Counted from the stretch's first letter, positions 11,130 through 23,704 are shown. The stretch is 64,000 nucleotides of DNA from Sialis fuliginosa (GCA_961205875.1 OY540812.1:35721098-35785097), one strand, 5' to 3'. Numbers and translations: made by a program. The notes: generated from the sequence alone by a model not told the origin.

Positions 11130-12017
11130 CTAGCTGGGCCCACGCGGCTTCGCTCGCGTAGACTACGGAATTATTGTTTAGGATTTTTGAAAAATATAGT
11201 TTAATTAATTAAGTACAAACACGATTAGTTATTATTGTAATAATAATTTATCAATACCTAAATTACCTAACAAAAACGAATCAGAAGAAAAAAGTACAAA
11301 TAATTTGTGTTCTGTTTAAATTTAAATGTTAATTATTGAAAACAAAATTAACTCAAACGTCAGCCGAGGGACTCCGAATATCTACCGAACGTAAGCGAAT
11401 CCAGTCTGATGTACATCGCTTCGATGCGGCACGACACCATACATTTAAAATGTTACCTTTATAAATATATTTTAAGATATTTTCTAAACTATACGACCAA
11501 ATTGGATGCTGTAAATGGCAAACTATATCTACATTAAGTACTTATGACGATGAAATCATTTATTTCGATAAGGATTAATGTTTTGCAGGTCATAAGTCCA
11601 TGTAAACAAAACCCAAATATTTTATGTTTTTTTTGTAACATAAAAGCAGTCATTGTGGCTTAAATATAAAAGTTAGACATATCGTGTCGCTGACTTAATT
11701 GTAGAACTTTTGATTCTACACAATTCTTTAATACATTATTTTGTTCTATATTGAACGGTTTAGGCAGCGTATTACAAAACAGCGCGCCGACGGCAAAATT
11801 TTTTCCGACTTGATTTACTATTATCGTCACTGCTTTGTTGTTATGTTACCTAACGTAAAAAAATATAGCCTATAACCTGGCCAGAGAACGTACCTATGAA
11901 TTAAAAAAAAAAACTCGTAAATCGGATAAGTGGTTCTCGAGTGATAAGGCAACTAACGGACAGACAGACAGACAGACAGACAGACAGAGAGACGTTGAGC
12001 TTTATATATATTAAGGA
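11130..12017 (-). mobile_element. Helitron-like element, left arm only
   Basis: On the minus strand it begins TCCTTAATATATATAAAGC (12017) and ends CTAG (11130), with a hairpin (ACGCG...CGCGT) about 11 bp before CTAG. That is the TC...CTRR structure of Helitrons, and there is no target duplication. The mirror position in the right arm (about 51783) is an exact empty site, TTTATA joined to AGAAAATG. There is no Rep/helicase frame, so it is non-autonomous. The GACAGACA run lies near the 5' end. Confidence 0.75.
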
Positions 12018-12129
12018 AGAAAATGTCAGGGTTGCAAATTACCAATCAAACTGATTAATTTATTAATTATTAAGTTATTCTTTATTGAGGTTATACACAA
12101 TGTAAATGTCAAATGTACTTTTAACTCTA

Positions 12130-12387
12130 TAGATATACCAAAAATTGAAATACATATATCTACCAAACCGGATATTTTTTACCAGCTGGTAATTTAGCTG
12201 AAAAATATATTAATTTTATCAATTAATGCAAAGGGAAGGTAAAAAAAAACTCCAAGAAAACAAGAAATTATATTTGTCACTAAAATTTTTATGCACGATA
12301 TGAAAAATGGTAGTAATAGCAATTTAAATTTTAACATTCCTTAACATACATTTTTATACCGGTCAATCTGTCCGGTTGGTATATCTA
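12130..12387. mobile_element. Short MITE with TAGATATACCAA ends
   Basis: Inverted ends TAGATATACCAA (12130) and TTGGTATATCTA (ending 12387). It is absent from unit A, so it inserted after or during the local duplication. It is present in the mirror copy at 51409-51666, so it predates the arm duplication. Confidence 0.65.
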
Positions 12388-12510
12388 GTGTTTATAAAAA
12401 TTATCAGCAACTTAATTACACGACGGCTACCAGTTACATAATTTCAGTCAAAAGTTTTTATTACAGAAAAAGTTAGCGATGAATAAAAAAAAATAAAAAA
12501 ACGGTCGCGA

Positions 12511-12645
12511 CATCACCGGACAATAACAGTATGAATCTCCCGACTAGTGATTGTAGAACGCTTGTTGTGAGTGAGATGAGTAGATTCGACCGCAATCCAT
12601 TCAAAATGTCATTGACAAAACTGTTTATGATGCTCATTGCTTTGA
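12511..12645 (-). pseudogene. H2B relic (unit B)
   Basis: Minus strand covers roughly residues 58-102 of H2B ([10 protein letters not shown] region through TSREI and the LLPG region) with a deletion of about 11 bp after TSREI and missense changes. It then joins the same non-histone sequence (CCAAATTTTAGATATAACGG) as unit A. The mirror is at 51152-51285. Confidence 0.75.
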
Positions 12646-12737
12646 ACCAAATTTTAGATATAACGGTAGTACAGAATGTGCGGTCAATGACTTTTTTTTT
12701 TTTTTCTAAGTATTGAACATATAACGTGTCAATAGTT

Positions 12738-12776
12738 AACTCTTTTTTGATTTAAGTTTGGCCCTTAAATAGGGCC
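12738..12776 (-). terminator. H4-a histone 3' stem-loop and downstream element
   Basis: Minus strand GGCCCT, 5-nt loop ATTTA, AGGGCC (12776-12760), then TCAAAAAAGAGTT. The 17-nt form differs from the usual 16-nt stem-loop. Confidence 0.85.
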
Positions 12777-12822
12777 GTTTGTCAGTCATATATAATTCAA
12801 ATCATTGTTACATAGTATGTGT

Positions 12823-13801
<979 letters not shown>

Positions 13802-13821
13802 ATTACTATCAGACTTTCAAC

Positions 13822-13858
13822 GGCCCTACTTAAGGGCCAAAATTTTATCAAAAAAGAG
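13822..13858 (+). terminator. H3-a histone 3' stem-loop and downstream element
   Basis: GGCCCT, 5-nt loop ACTTA, AGGGCC at 13822-13838, then AAAAAAGAG at 13850-13858. Confidence 0.85.
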
Positions 13859-13879
13859 ATAATACTGTTTACAAGCTAA

Positions 13880-14705
13880 AAGCCCACTTTCCACTGCAAA
13901 CGGAGCGGGGTCCTTGCGGACTACGTTTGACTCGCAAATGTAACTTGCATAGTAATGCTTTCACCAACAAAGAGTCAAGTAGAACGGACTGAGCGAGTAA
14001 AAATAGTTATGAACGAGTTCGTTCCGCTAAAACAAACGGAGCGGTGTCCGTTCGACTAGCAATCGAAAATTACATAGTAGCACTTCCACTGTAAAGAGGT
14101 AAGCGGAACGGATCAAACGAATAAAAATAGGTAAGAACGAGTTCGCTGCGTCACAGTGCCACTGACTAGTTTGTAACGGACTCCGCGTGCCTCCGAGGTG
14201 AAATAGCTTTCCTAAAGTTGGTATTTTGTTTTAAAATATCGGCCTCTATAAATGACAGAAGTTCTTAAAATTGTTCTCTGCTAACTCTGAAGTAATTCTT
14301 GAATTGTTCATAATGTAAATCATAGAACAATCTATATTCACCTCTCAACGGTCTCTCTTTGATATGATTACTTAACCAAAACCTTGGTTTGGCGCGCTTT
14401 TTCTTGTATACTTAAAAAATTAAACATTTCTTTGTTTGCATATAGTAAGAATCGGCTTCACGAGCTTTCCCTTCCAAATACATAGTCCGACTAGACTCGC
14501 TCGCAATGGAATTTGACCAATTTCTCATTTTCCGTTTAACTCGCTCCGCTCATTTCTCGCTTTCATTTCTCTTTCGCAATGGAAGGGAAATAATAAAAAT
14601 TATCAAAACTTTTTGTTAATGGAAGGCAAAACCTATTTTAACTAGTTAGACCCCATTCTGCTTAACTATTTATCGCACATTACCCTTTTGCAGTGGAAAG
14701 CCCGC
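13880..14705. mobile_element. Non-autonomous TIR transposon, left arm only
   Basis: Ends CTTTCCACTGCAAA (about 13887-13900) and its reverse complement (about 14686-14699) face each other; CTAAA/GCTAAA flanks both sides, so a TAA-type or slightly longer target duplication is possible. Subterminal GGAGCGG/GTCCGTTC motifs are repeated inside. The mirror site near 49930 and the related unit at 27840 lack it. There is no coding capacity. PIF/Harbinger is possible but unproven. Confidence 0.65.
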
Positions 14706-14912
14706 TAAAGAAATACATTATTTAATCACTTATAATATAATAAAAATATTGTTCGGCACATTTATTTAGTGTATTGTCCTGTTCTCAAATTATTATATTT
14801 GCTGCCCGAAATTGGCTTTCTTAAATGAATAAAAATGATATATTCTTCTTAATTTGTACAATTAATAAAGAATTATTATTATATTATTAATAATATAATA
14901 ATTATAAATAAA

Positions 14913-15744
14913 TAGCTGGGCCCACGCGGCTTCGCCCGCTTGGACTACGGAATTATTGTTTAGGATTTTTGAAAAATATACATAGTTGAATTAAGTACAA
15001 ACACGATTAATTATTATCGTAATAATAACTAATCAAAACCTAACGTACCTAAAAAAAACAAATCAGAACAAAAATTACAAATAATTTTTGTTCTGTTTAA
15101 ATTTAAAAGTTAATAATTGAGAACAAAATAAACAACTGCCGGCCGAGCGCTGAATCGTCCCTCTCCCCGCAACACTTCATCGTAGTTCGCGCGAATAATA
15201 TGTTATTTTATGTATATTTCACGTTATTTCCTAAACCAAAAAACCAAATTGGATTCTGTAAAGGGCAAATTATATCTACATTAAGTACTTATGACGATGA
15301 AATCATTTATTTCGATATGGATTAATGTTTTGTAGGTCATAAGTCCATGTAAACAGAACCCAAATATTTTATGTTTTCTTTGTAACATAAAAGCAGTCAT
15401 TGTGGCTTAAATATAAAAGTTAGACATATGCTGTCGCGGACTTTATTGTGGAACTTTTGATTCTACACAATTCTTTAATACATTATTTTGATCTATATTG
15501 AACGGTATAAGCAGCGTATTACAAAACAGCGCGCCGACGGCAAAAATTTTTCCGACTTGATTTACTATTATTGTCACTGCTTAGTTGTTATGTTACCTAA
15601 CCTAACAAAATATAGCCTATAACCTGGCCAGAGAACGTACCTACGAATTAAAAAAAAAAACACGTAAATCGGATAAGTGGTTCTCGAGTGATAAGCGCAC
15701 GAACGGACAGACAGAGAGACGTTGAGCTTTATATGTATTAAGGA
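14913..15744 (-). mobile_element. Helitron-like element, same family as 11130
   Basis: Same ends as the 11130 copy: minus strand starts TCCTTAATACATATAAAGC and ends with the GCGTGG/GGGCCCAGCTA hairpin region. It is present at the mirror position (48896-49725), so it predates the arm duplication. No protein is encoded. Confidence 0.7.
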
Positions 15745-16750
15745 TGTTTTTTTTTGTTTACTTATTTCTAGTGTTTATTACCAACTTTTAGAAAATATTT
15801 TATTACATAATTGTAATGTATGTACGTAAACATTATAAACAACATAATCTCACTCTAGCACTGGCTATGCCAAGTTCGGTAAGAAAAATTAATTGTAATG
15901 TTTGTTACTTTTGTTATGAACATAATAAAAAGGTAGTAATGGTTGGCTATGGGGATGGTGAAGGCCAATAATTATACAATATACATAATATCTACATTTT
16001 TTTACTCGGTTCAGATAGTCAGTAAAAGTCAGTATTTTTAGATTTCTGTGTCAGTAAAATCAGTATTTTTCAACACTGAACTTGTTTTGACCCCTGAAAT
16101 TAATATAATCATACCTTAGTTCTATAATCCTAATATGAAGGTGGCATTTCAATCTAAAAAAAAATTACATCAAAATTTAATTAAAAAAAAAAAAGTTATT
16201 TCTGCGATTTAAAAAAAATTGCACAAGCTTATAACGTTATTTTTTTAAGATGTTCTTGACGGCTGGGTGTGTAATGTTTTTTTTCTATTTTTATTATTTA
16301 CACATTTATATATATGTATATATATAGGGAGTTGGGGGGGACATAATAATTATGAATAGTAAACAAAATATATTGTTATGTTTTAATATAAAACACATGT
16401 ATGTGTACGTCGTTAAATATGTATATATAGGTTTATATTTATTTAACCTATACGTTACCAAAAGAAGAAAACCATATTATTTATAAATAATATAGTTTGA
16501 AAAATCTATCATATAAATATAGGTGTATATATACTACAACGCTGAAACATTTGTATAGCCTTACATATCTGCGCGTGAACGCTTTCGAATAAGGTTTAAT
16601 CTTAATATAATGTTATACAGTTCACATTTTTAATTGTGAATATTTAAATTAAAATTCCATAATGAAATATACAAAATATTAAAAAATAGATGTTAACAAT
16701 ATATATATTAACAAAAAATAGTTATTTGAAATAAAAAATTATAGTTTTAA
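15745..16750. other. H3-H1 spacer, AT-rich, no gene seen
   Basis: Shared with 47825-48895 (inverted) and partly with 29098-30240 (direct), including GTTCTTGACGGCTGGGTGTG near 16253. It carries poly-T/A runs and a TATATATG microsatellite near 16308. No coding potential was recognised. Confidence 0.5.
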
Positions 16751-17293
16751 ATTGTTCATATATTTTCCTATTGCTTGGTATGGTAACATTTAGCACAAAT
16801 TCTGTCCGTTCGATCGGTTGATTTTTAAAACGTCAGTGTATCAAATATTATCGTTTATCGAGAACGATCTTTATAATTTAGTAATAGTATACATCTGTTG
16901 TTGATATAATACATGTCTAATCAGATATATTTATTGGGAATTTTTAGTAAGATGTGAAAAAGTCGAGTTGTAGCGAATACAAACACGTATGTAAGGGTAT
17001 TAATGGTAGCTAGCATTGAAACTAAATCAATAATTACTATATTATTGATTTCAACGTATAATACTGCTTATAGGGATCAACCTAGAACCAATATTTAAAA
17101 AGTATGCCGAATAAAGTCAATGACGAGCTCCAAAAAACAATTTCTATAAACGACTGTTTTCTCTACATGGTTCTGATAAATATATGACGTTCTTTGACTG
17201 GTCTAAATTATAACCATTGTGTATTTACATTTTGTGTGTAAATATACTCGTTTGATATTTATCAATTACGTTTGTTGAACATTCTCATTTTCA
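16751..17293 (+). promoter_or_regulatory. H1-b upstream region
   Basis: Same block order as upstream of H1-a: GCTTGGTATGGTAACATTTA, ACGTCAGTGTATC, CAAACACGTATGT, then GACGAGCTCCAAAAAAC and CTACATGGTTCTGAT. No clear TATA box near the start. Confidence 0.6.
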
Positions 17294-17956
17294 ATGGCCG
17301 AAACAAATCAACTATCTGCCGATACGGCTACTGCCGTTGTTCCGACTAGTACTCCTAAAAAAGCGAAGAATACTGCCGCCAAGAAACCAACTCATCCAAA
17401 AACATCTGACATGGTGAACAGCGCGATCAAGGATCTTAAGGAACGTGGAGGTTCTTCACTTCAGGCTGTTAAAAAATACATCGCTGCCAATTACAAAGTT
17501 GATGCTGAAAAACTTGCACCATTTATAAGAAAATACTTGAAAGCCGCGGTCACCAGCGGTGCTCTTGTGCAGACAAAGGGCAAAGGAGCGTCCGGGTCGT
17601 TCAAATTAGCCGTCACATCTTTAAAAAATACTAGCAATACCGCTGTCAAGAAACCAAAAGCTAAACGTGCTGCTTCTGGTTCCACTGCTGCTAAAAAACC
17701 AGCAAAGAAAACTCCAGCTGCAAAAACAGTTGTCGCAAAATCAAAGAAACCCACAACACCTACGAAAAAAACACCAGCTGTCGCCACTAAACCGAAGAAA
17801 CTTGTTGCTGCTAAAAAAGCTGTAGCTAAAAAGGCTAAACCAAGTACTCCGTCAAAAGCGAAGAAAGCTACAAAATCACCGAAGAAACCAATAACACTTA
17901 AACCTAAAAAGGCTACAGCAGCAAAGACTACAATGAAATCTCCGAGAAAGAAATAA
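17294..17956 (+). CDS. H1: Linker histone H1 (copy b)
   Basis: Encodes a 220-residue H1. The N-terminal tail is about 35 residues, the winged-helix domain ([20 protein letters not shown] to SGSFKLA) spans about 33-107, and a Lys/Pro/Ala tail with TPKK and SPKK-type sites ends KSPRKK. The globular domain is nearly identical to H1-a, while the C-terminal tail differs widely in composition and spacing, as is usual for H1. Mirror partner H1-d lacks a five-residue stretch in the tail and has Val2 instead of Ala2. The flanks match H1-d closely on both sides. Confidence 0.95.
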   Translation: MAETNQLSADTATAVVPTSTPKKAKNTAAKKPTHPKTSDMVNSAIKDLKERGGSSLQAVKKYIAANYKVDAEKLAPFIRKYLKAAVTSGALVQTKGKGASGSFKLAVTSLKNTSNTAVKKPKAKRAASGSTAAKKPAKKTPAAKTVVAKSKKPTTPTKKTPAVATKPKKLVAAKKAVAKKAKPSTPSKAKKATKSPKKPITLKPKKATAAKTTMKSPRKK

Positions 17957-18001
17957 TTTCCATCTATTTGAATATGACGACGTTATTCATTTTTAAAAAG
18001 T

Positions 18002-18036
18002 TAGCCCACTTGGGCTACAAAACTGTTCACGAAGAG
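18002..18036 (+). terminator. H1-b histone 3' stem-loop and downstream element
   Basis: TAGCCC, loop ACTT, GGGCTA at 18002-18017, then GAAGAG at 18031-18036. Confidence 0.85.
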
Positions 18037-18246
18037 TTAATACAAATATCGGTTAATTTTTTAACCTTTTATTAGTACTACCAATAAAAATTATAACGAA
18101 CACTCAAACATTTTTTAGACCTCCTATAAACTGAAAAATGAACATTTTTTTTCACTAACCCCATTGAGTGGGAAATCTATAAGTCTCCTAAAATACAACA
18201 CAAAATGTTAGATGACCTTTTGATTATAACCCTTCAGTCACGATAC

Positions 18247-18610
18247 AGTGGAGTCATATAACCGAAATTTTTTATTGAATAAAACAATCTCTCCCTACAG
18301 CGATTTTATGGTTTTATAATGTTTTAGGGATCAAGAGAAGTTTATAACTGAGTTTGTGGATTAATTCGTTTTCCGCGCGGTACTTTTTTGATCAAGTAGA
18401 AGCTGAGATATTTGCGAAGAACCGAACCACAAACAAAAAAAATTGATGATTTTCCGGAAAAGTCGTAAAAAAAGTACCGCGCGAAAATCGGATTAATCCA
18501 CAAACTCAGTTATGAACTTCTTTTGATCCCTAGAACATTTTAAAACCATAAAATCGCTGTAGGGAGAGATTGTTTTATTCAATAAAATATTCTGGTTATA
18601 TGACTCCACT
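18247..18610. repeat. 364 bp hairpin repeat
   Basis: Arms of about 160 bp (AGTGGAGTCATATAACC ... CGCGCGGTAC and the reverse) fold onto each other around the CACAAACAAAAAAAATTGAT centre. Mirrored at 41677-42040. It may be a foldback MITE; no coding sequence. Confidence 0.7.
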
Positions 18611-18814
18611 AATATATTTGCTTTTAAATGTCGTTGTGCGAGCGTCTCTCTCTCCTCAAATATCTATACTATCAATTCAAAAATCTGAAAAAATTCGAGT
18701 ACTATATAATGAAAATTATAACTTTTTTTTACAAATTGTAATATATACGGAACCCTATCATGTGCGTGCTCAACACGCACTTGACCGTTTTATTTATTTA
18801 AATACTTCTTTGTA
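18611..18814. repeat. Dispersed CGGAACCCT repeat fragment
   Basis: Ends with CGGAACCCTATCATGTGCGT then CAACACGCACTTGACCG, resembling the tail of a repeat I know from many insect genomes (CGGAACCCTTCG...CGCACTTGGCCGG). A second member is at 57642-58717. Mirrored at about 41520-41676. Confidence 0.55.
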
Positions 18815-20958
18815 GTACGTCTGGTTCGTGGCAAATATAACCAAAACGCTGCACTTTTTGATTGGGGTATGCCACTTTCTGTGGTCATAAATAAGGTCAA
18901 ATGAAAGATTTTCAGATAGGGAGCCACTTTAAAATCCGTGTAGAACACTGTTATATCGGCTATTAAAGATGGCCCCCACGGTTTTTATTAAATTGCCTGT
19001 ATCTCAGCTCCTAATCATCCGATTTCAATTTTATTTTATTTATTTTAAAGTTCTTATTAAAAAAAAATTTTTTTATCATTATTCATTTTTCTCTAAATTT
19101 TAAGGGTTCCCCACAATTTTCCGAAATCTGAAGATTTCACTTTTCTTACAAACTTAATTGTTATATAACTTGTTTATTGTGCCCAATAAATTTTTTTTAC
19201 TTCATATAAAAAAGAAAGATTTTTTTTCTGCGTTCCATTGATAACTAGATAATACTGTTTTACTTAACAACTTCTTTGGAAATAGCGTGTTAAACTAAGA
19301 AAAATAGATTATTTTTGGATCATTCCAAGTCAAGTTTACCTGTATTGGTTTCTCGGATTCGAGGATTTGATGGAAATGTCCATTTATACCTTCCCTGAAT
19401 CAATTCTGACTATTTTTATCATCATGTCTGTCTGTCTGTCTGTCTGTGTATCTGTTTGTCTGTAAACGCTGGAACTCAAAAATGGCAGTACATAGAGGGG
19501 TAAAATTTTATATTAAGGATTAATTTGTTTTAAAAAAGAAAACCAGATGTTTTTAAAACCGGAAACGGATATTTACTCTTGTAATTTTTGTAATTATTCG
19601 AAATATTTCTGAAACGGTACGTGTTGGAAGAAAATGTTTAAATAATAATTTAGTTATAATATTATTATTTATAATTTATGTTATGTTCAATTCCTCTCAA
19701 AAAAAGTTTTTGAGGTTATAATCGTTTTTTTCAATTATATTCGAAATGGTTTAAAGCAGAAATAAATTATTGAAATAAAAGTTGTAGAGTACGTTATTTT
19801 CTATAGTTTATGTTCCATTAATTTTTTTGTATATTTTACCAACTAAAAAAAAATCTTTTTTATTTAATTTTTTATTTTTTTCAATTTTTTTTTGAACAAG
19901 TTCATGACAGAATGAAATGTTTATAACAAAAAATGTAGGGAACGTTATTATCTATACTTTATGTTCTATTAATTTTTTTGTATCTCTTACCAATTAAAAA
20001 AAAATCCTTTTTATTTAATTTTTTATTTTTTTCCATTTTTTTTAACAAGTTCATGACAGAATGAAATGTTTATAACAAAAAATGTAGAGAACATTATTTT
20101 CTATAGTTTATGTTCCATTAATTTTTTTGTATCTCTTACCAATTAAAAAAAAATCTTTTTTATTTAATTTTTTATTTTTTTCCATTTTTTTTGAACAAGT
20201 TCATGACAGAATGAAATGTTTATAACAAAATATGTAGAGAACATTATTATCTATACTTTATGTTCTATTAATTTTTTTATATCTGTCTTCAGTAAGCCAA
20301 AATTATTTGTTTTATATTAGTAGATACACGTACATTTTTTTATTGTATAAGAAAGTTCAGTGACATCCATGACAGATTTTTCAATTTTTTAGCTATACCA
20401 TATGAGAAAATTGATCCCAACATAAAATTTCATATGATAAAAGGTAAACTTGACATGGAATGATCCAAAAATAGTCAATTTTTCTTAGTTTAACACACTT
20501 TTTCCAAAGAAGTTGTTAATTAAAACAGTATTATCTTGTTACCAATGGAACGCAGAAAAAAATGTCTTTCTTTTTTGTATGATCTAAAAAAATGATATTG
20601 GGCACAATAAAAAAGTTATATAAAAATTAAGTTCGTAAAAAAAGTAACATTTTCAGATTTTCGAAAATTGTGGGGAACCCTTAAGATTTAGAGAAAAATG
20701 AATAATAACAAAAAATAATCTACTCAATAAGAACTTTAAAACAAACAAAAGAAAATTGAAATCAGATGACTAGAAGCTGAGATACAGTCAATTTAATAAA
20801 AACGATGGGGGCCATCTTTAATAGCCGATATAATGGTGTTCTACACGGATTTTAAAGTGGCTCCCTATCTGAAAATTATTCTTTTGACCTTATCTATGAG
20901 CACAGAAAGTGTCATACCCCAATCAAAAAGTGCAGGGTTTTTTACGTACCAGACGTAC
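18815..20958. mobile_element. 2.1 kb foldback transposon, left arm only
   Basis: Inverted ends GTACGTCTGGTTCGTGGC (18815) and, mirrored, ACGTACCAGACGTAC (20958) are flanked by TA on both sides. The inverted arms extend several hundred bases (for example GGGGGCCATCTTTAATAGCC near 20810 against its reverse near 18960). The mirror site near 41490 is empty. The interior holds a tandem array and no transposase. Confidence 0.7.
19770..20290. repeat. About 150 bp tandem repeat, three to four copies
   Basis: Units share AAGTTCATGACAGAATGAAA, TATAACAAAAAATGTAG and TTTATGTTC.ATTAATTTTTT. Copies start near 19903, 20047 and 20198, with a partial unit before the first. Confidence 0.75.
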
Positions 20959-21119
20959 TATTGTACATTTTTATTTTGTAAATTTTACTTATTTGTAAAA
21001 CAAAAATATTTTATTAGATTTTCGGGGGTTTCGTTACTATAAAATTTGAGCAAAAAAAGTTATATATATTAAAGAATTAGAGGCAATGACTAAAAAACAG
21101 TCACACAAATTTTAACCTT

Positions 21120-21370
21120 AGAAATTACTGTAAAAACTCTTTTGTAAACGTTATTGTAGCCCTAAAGGTCCATTTAATTTCATTGTTACATAACATTGCG
21201 AAACATAACATTTTTATTTCCTGTAAATACACATTGATTATATTATATAACAGACATGTCACAGAACGTTATATATTCATCAGAACCATGTAGAGAAAAC
21301 AACCGTTTCTAGAAATCGTTTTTTGGTCTCATCGTTGTCCTTAACTCGACATACTTTTTATTATTCTAAA
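21120..21370 (-). pseudogene. Ghost H1 locus: promoter and 3' end, no coding region
   Basis: On the minus strand the H1 proximal block (GACCAAAAAACGATTTCTAG, CTACATGGTTCTGATGAAT, 21345-21280) runs within about 150 bp into a decayed H1 stem-loop (TGGACCTTTAGGGCTA, 21172-21157) and an intact AAAAGAGTT downstream element (21142-21133). The whole H1 reading frame has been deleted. Mirrored at 41100-41330. Confidence 0.75.
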
Positions 21371-21999
21371 TGCACATTATAAGATATAATGTTTGAAAAT
21401 AAGTAACAGTTTGAACACTATATTCAGTTTTACATATTAAAATAAATTAAACATTAATTAGTAGTATAGTTTGATCGTAAGTTAATCATAAACACTCATA
21501 TACGTGTTTGTGTTCGCTACAACTCGAGTTTTTCACATTTTACTAAAAAATCCCAGTAAATACAGTCGATAAGACAGATGTTATATCAAGATCTGATGTA
21601 TACTATTGCTAAATTATAAAGATTGTATTTGATATACAATGAGATTGGATACTCTGACGTTTTAAAAATCGACGGGTCGAACGGGCAGAATCTGTGTTAA
21701 ATGTTACCATACAAAGCAATGGGGAAATGTATGACACATTTAAAATATTTCATTTTTATTAAAAATATTATTTCATTAGTAAATATAATATGTATAAATA
21801 TTATATAATGTATAACTACCTGTAAAAATATTAGTATTGTATTTCAATTAAAAAATAAAAATACATCCACGTACTATACGCTATAATGTTTACAACTTTT
21901 TTTAACTAGATATTCCTATAACAAACAACAGACAAAAACTATGGTTCTGATTTATCAAATACAAAAGCCCCTAACCATAAAAATTGTAAGAGTTTAGAC
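21371..21999. other. H1-type distal upstream block and AT-rich flank
   Basis: Positions 21470-21725 are the reverse complement of the H1 distal upstream region (CATACGTG..TTTGT, CTGACGTTTTAAAAATCGAC, TGTTACCATAC). The rest is AT-rich with no gene. Mirrored at 40440-41100. Confidence 0.6.
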
Positions 22000-22290
22000 T
22001 TACACGTGTTTCAATACCAATGCTATCATCATCAGTCCTAAAAAAAAAAAATTTCCTACTACTAAACGGTCTCGATATTTGGATGTCAGTGCAACTAATG
22101 TAGAAAATCCCGCTTCACATAAATATGAAGGTACGAATGGAAGCAGTACTTGCATTGCTTTAACTTGAAACATATTCTTCACTTTAATACAATCAAAATT
22201 AAAATAGGGTTTCACTCTGAAATTTTTGTTGAAGTATCGCATAATTTAATGATTCCCTCTTTTCAACAGTTGTTAGTCTAAATCTACACA
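22000..22290 (-). mobile_element. hAT transposase C-terminal fragment
   Basis: An 80-codon minus-strand frame (22242-22000) contains LLPFVPSYLCEAGFSTLVAL followed by KYRDRL, matching the C-terminal dimerisation region of ZBED/hAT transposase-like proteins. The upstream RNase H-like domain is missing. It lies about 300 bp beyond the H2B-b 3' end, the same place as in H2B-c and the H2B relic at 198. Confidence 0.7.
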
Positions 22291-22526
22291 GATAATTTAT
22301 AAAAAAAATAGTATTATTTATTTATAATTATACCTAAATGTTATGCAAATTACATTTCTGTTAAAATTTTCGCGCCTAACTTAATGGAATATAATTAAGA
22401 ATTATATTTTATATAATTTATATATTTATATTTTTACATTATAAAAAATTAAATTAAATAGCAACTTTAATTATTATTGATGATTATTATAATTTATTTT
22501 TAAATATAATCACCATTTTTAGTGTT

Positions 22527-22564
22527 AACTCTTTTTGAATAGATATTTGGCTCTATAAAGAGCC
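22527..22564 (-). terminator. H2B-b histone 3' stem-loop and downstream element
   Basis: Minus strand GGCTCT, loop TTAT, AGAGCC (22564-22549), then CAAAAAGAGTT. Confidence 0.85.
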
Positions 22565-22594
22565 GTTTTTTGTATTCCTGATGGTCGTCATAAT

Positions 22595-22966
22595 TTATTT
22601 AGAACTTGTATATTTAGTGACGGCCTTGGTTCCTTCACTGACGGCGTGTTTCGCGAGTTCACCGGGCAATAACAGTCTGACGGCAGTTTGAATCTCCCGA
22701 CTAGTGATTGTAGAACGCTTGTTGTAGTGAGCGAGACGAGAAGATTCGGCAGCAATCCGTTCGAAAATGTCGTTGACAAAACTGTTCATGATGCTCATGG
22801 CTTTGCTCGAGACACCAGTGTCGGGATGTACTTGTTTCAATACTTTGTAGATGTAGATGGCGTAACTTTCCTTACGCTTACGTTTCTTTTTCTTGTCGGT
22901 TTTCGTGATGTTTTTCTGAGCTTTACCAGCCTTTTTGGCGGCTTTACCGCTTACTTTTGGTGGCAT
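22595..22966 (-). CDS. H2B: Histone H2B (copy b)
   Basis: Encodes the same 123-residue H2B as the other copies. It is divergent from H2A-b. In the sense strand the codon for Ala before AESSRL is GCT (seen as AGC on the plus strand) where copies a, c and d have GCG, so silent changes distinguish the copies. Promoter and 3' flank match mirror copy H2B-c, including the hAT fragment downstream. Confidence 0.97.
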   Translation of the reverse strand: MPPKVSGKAAKKAGKAQKNITKTDKKKKRKRKESYAIYIYKVLKQVHPDTGVSSKAMSIMNSFVNDIFERIAAESSRLAHYNKRSTITSREIQTAVRLLLPGELAKHAVSEGTKAVTKYTSSK

Positions 22967-23639
<673 letters not shown>

Positions 23640-23666
23640 ATGATAACTGCAAAGAGAAAAAAAAAC

Positions 23667-23704
23667 GGTCCCTCCAGGGACCAAATTTATATTAAATTAG
23701 AGTT
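23667..23704 (+). terminator. H2A-b histone 3' stem-loop and downstream element
   Basis: GGTCCC, loop TCCA, GGGACC at 23667-23682, then ATTAAATTAGAGTT. Confidence 0.85.

Larger units (their letters stand above)
12018..12738. repeat. Local duplication, unit B (carries H2B relic)
   Basis: Second copy of the unit at 10505-11129, interrupted by a small transposon at 12130-12387. Mirrored at about 51057-51780. Confidence 0.6.
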
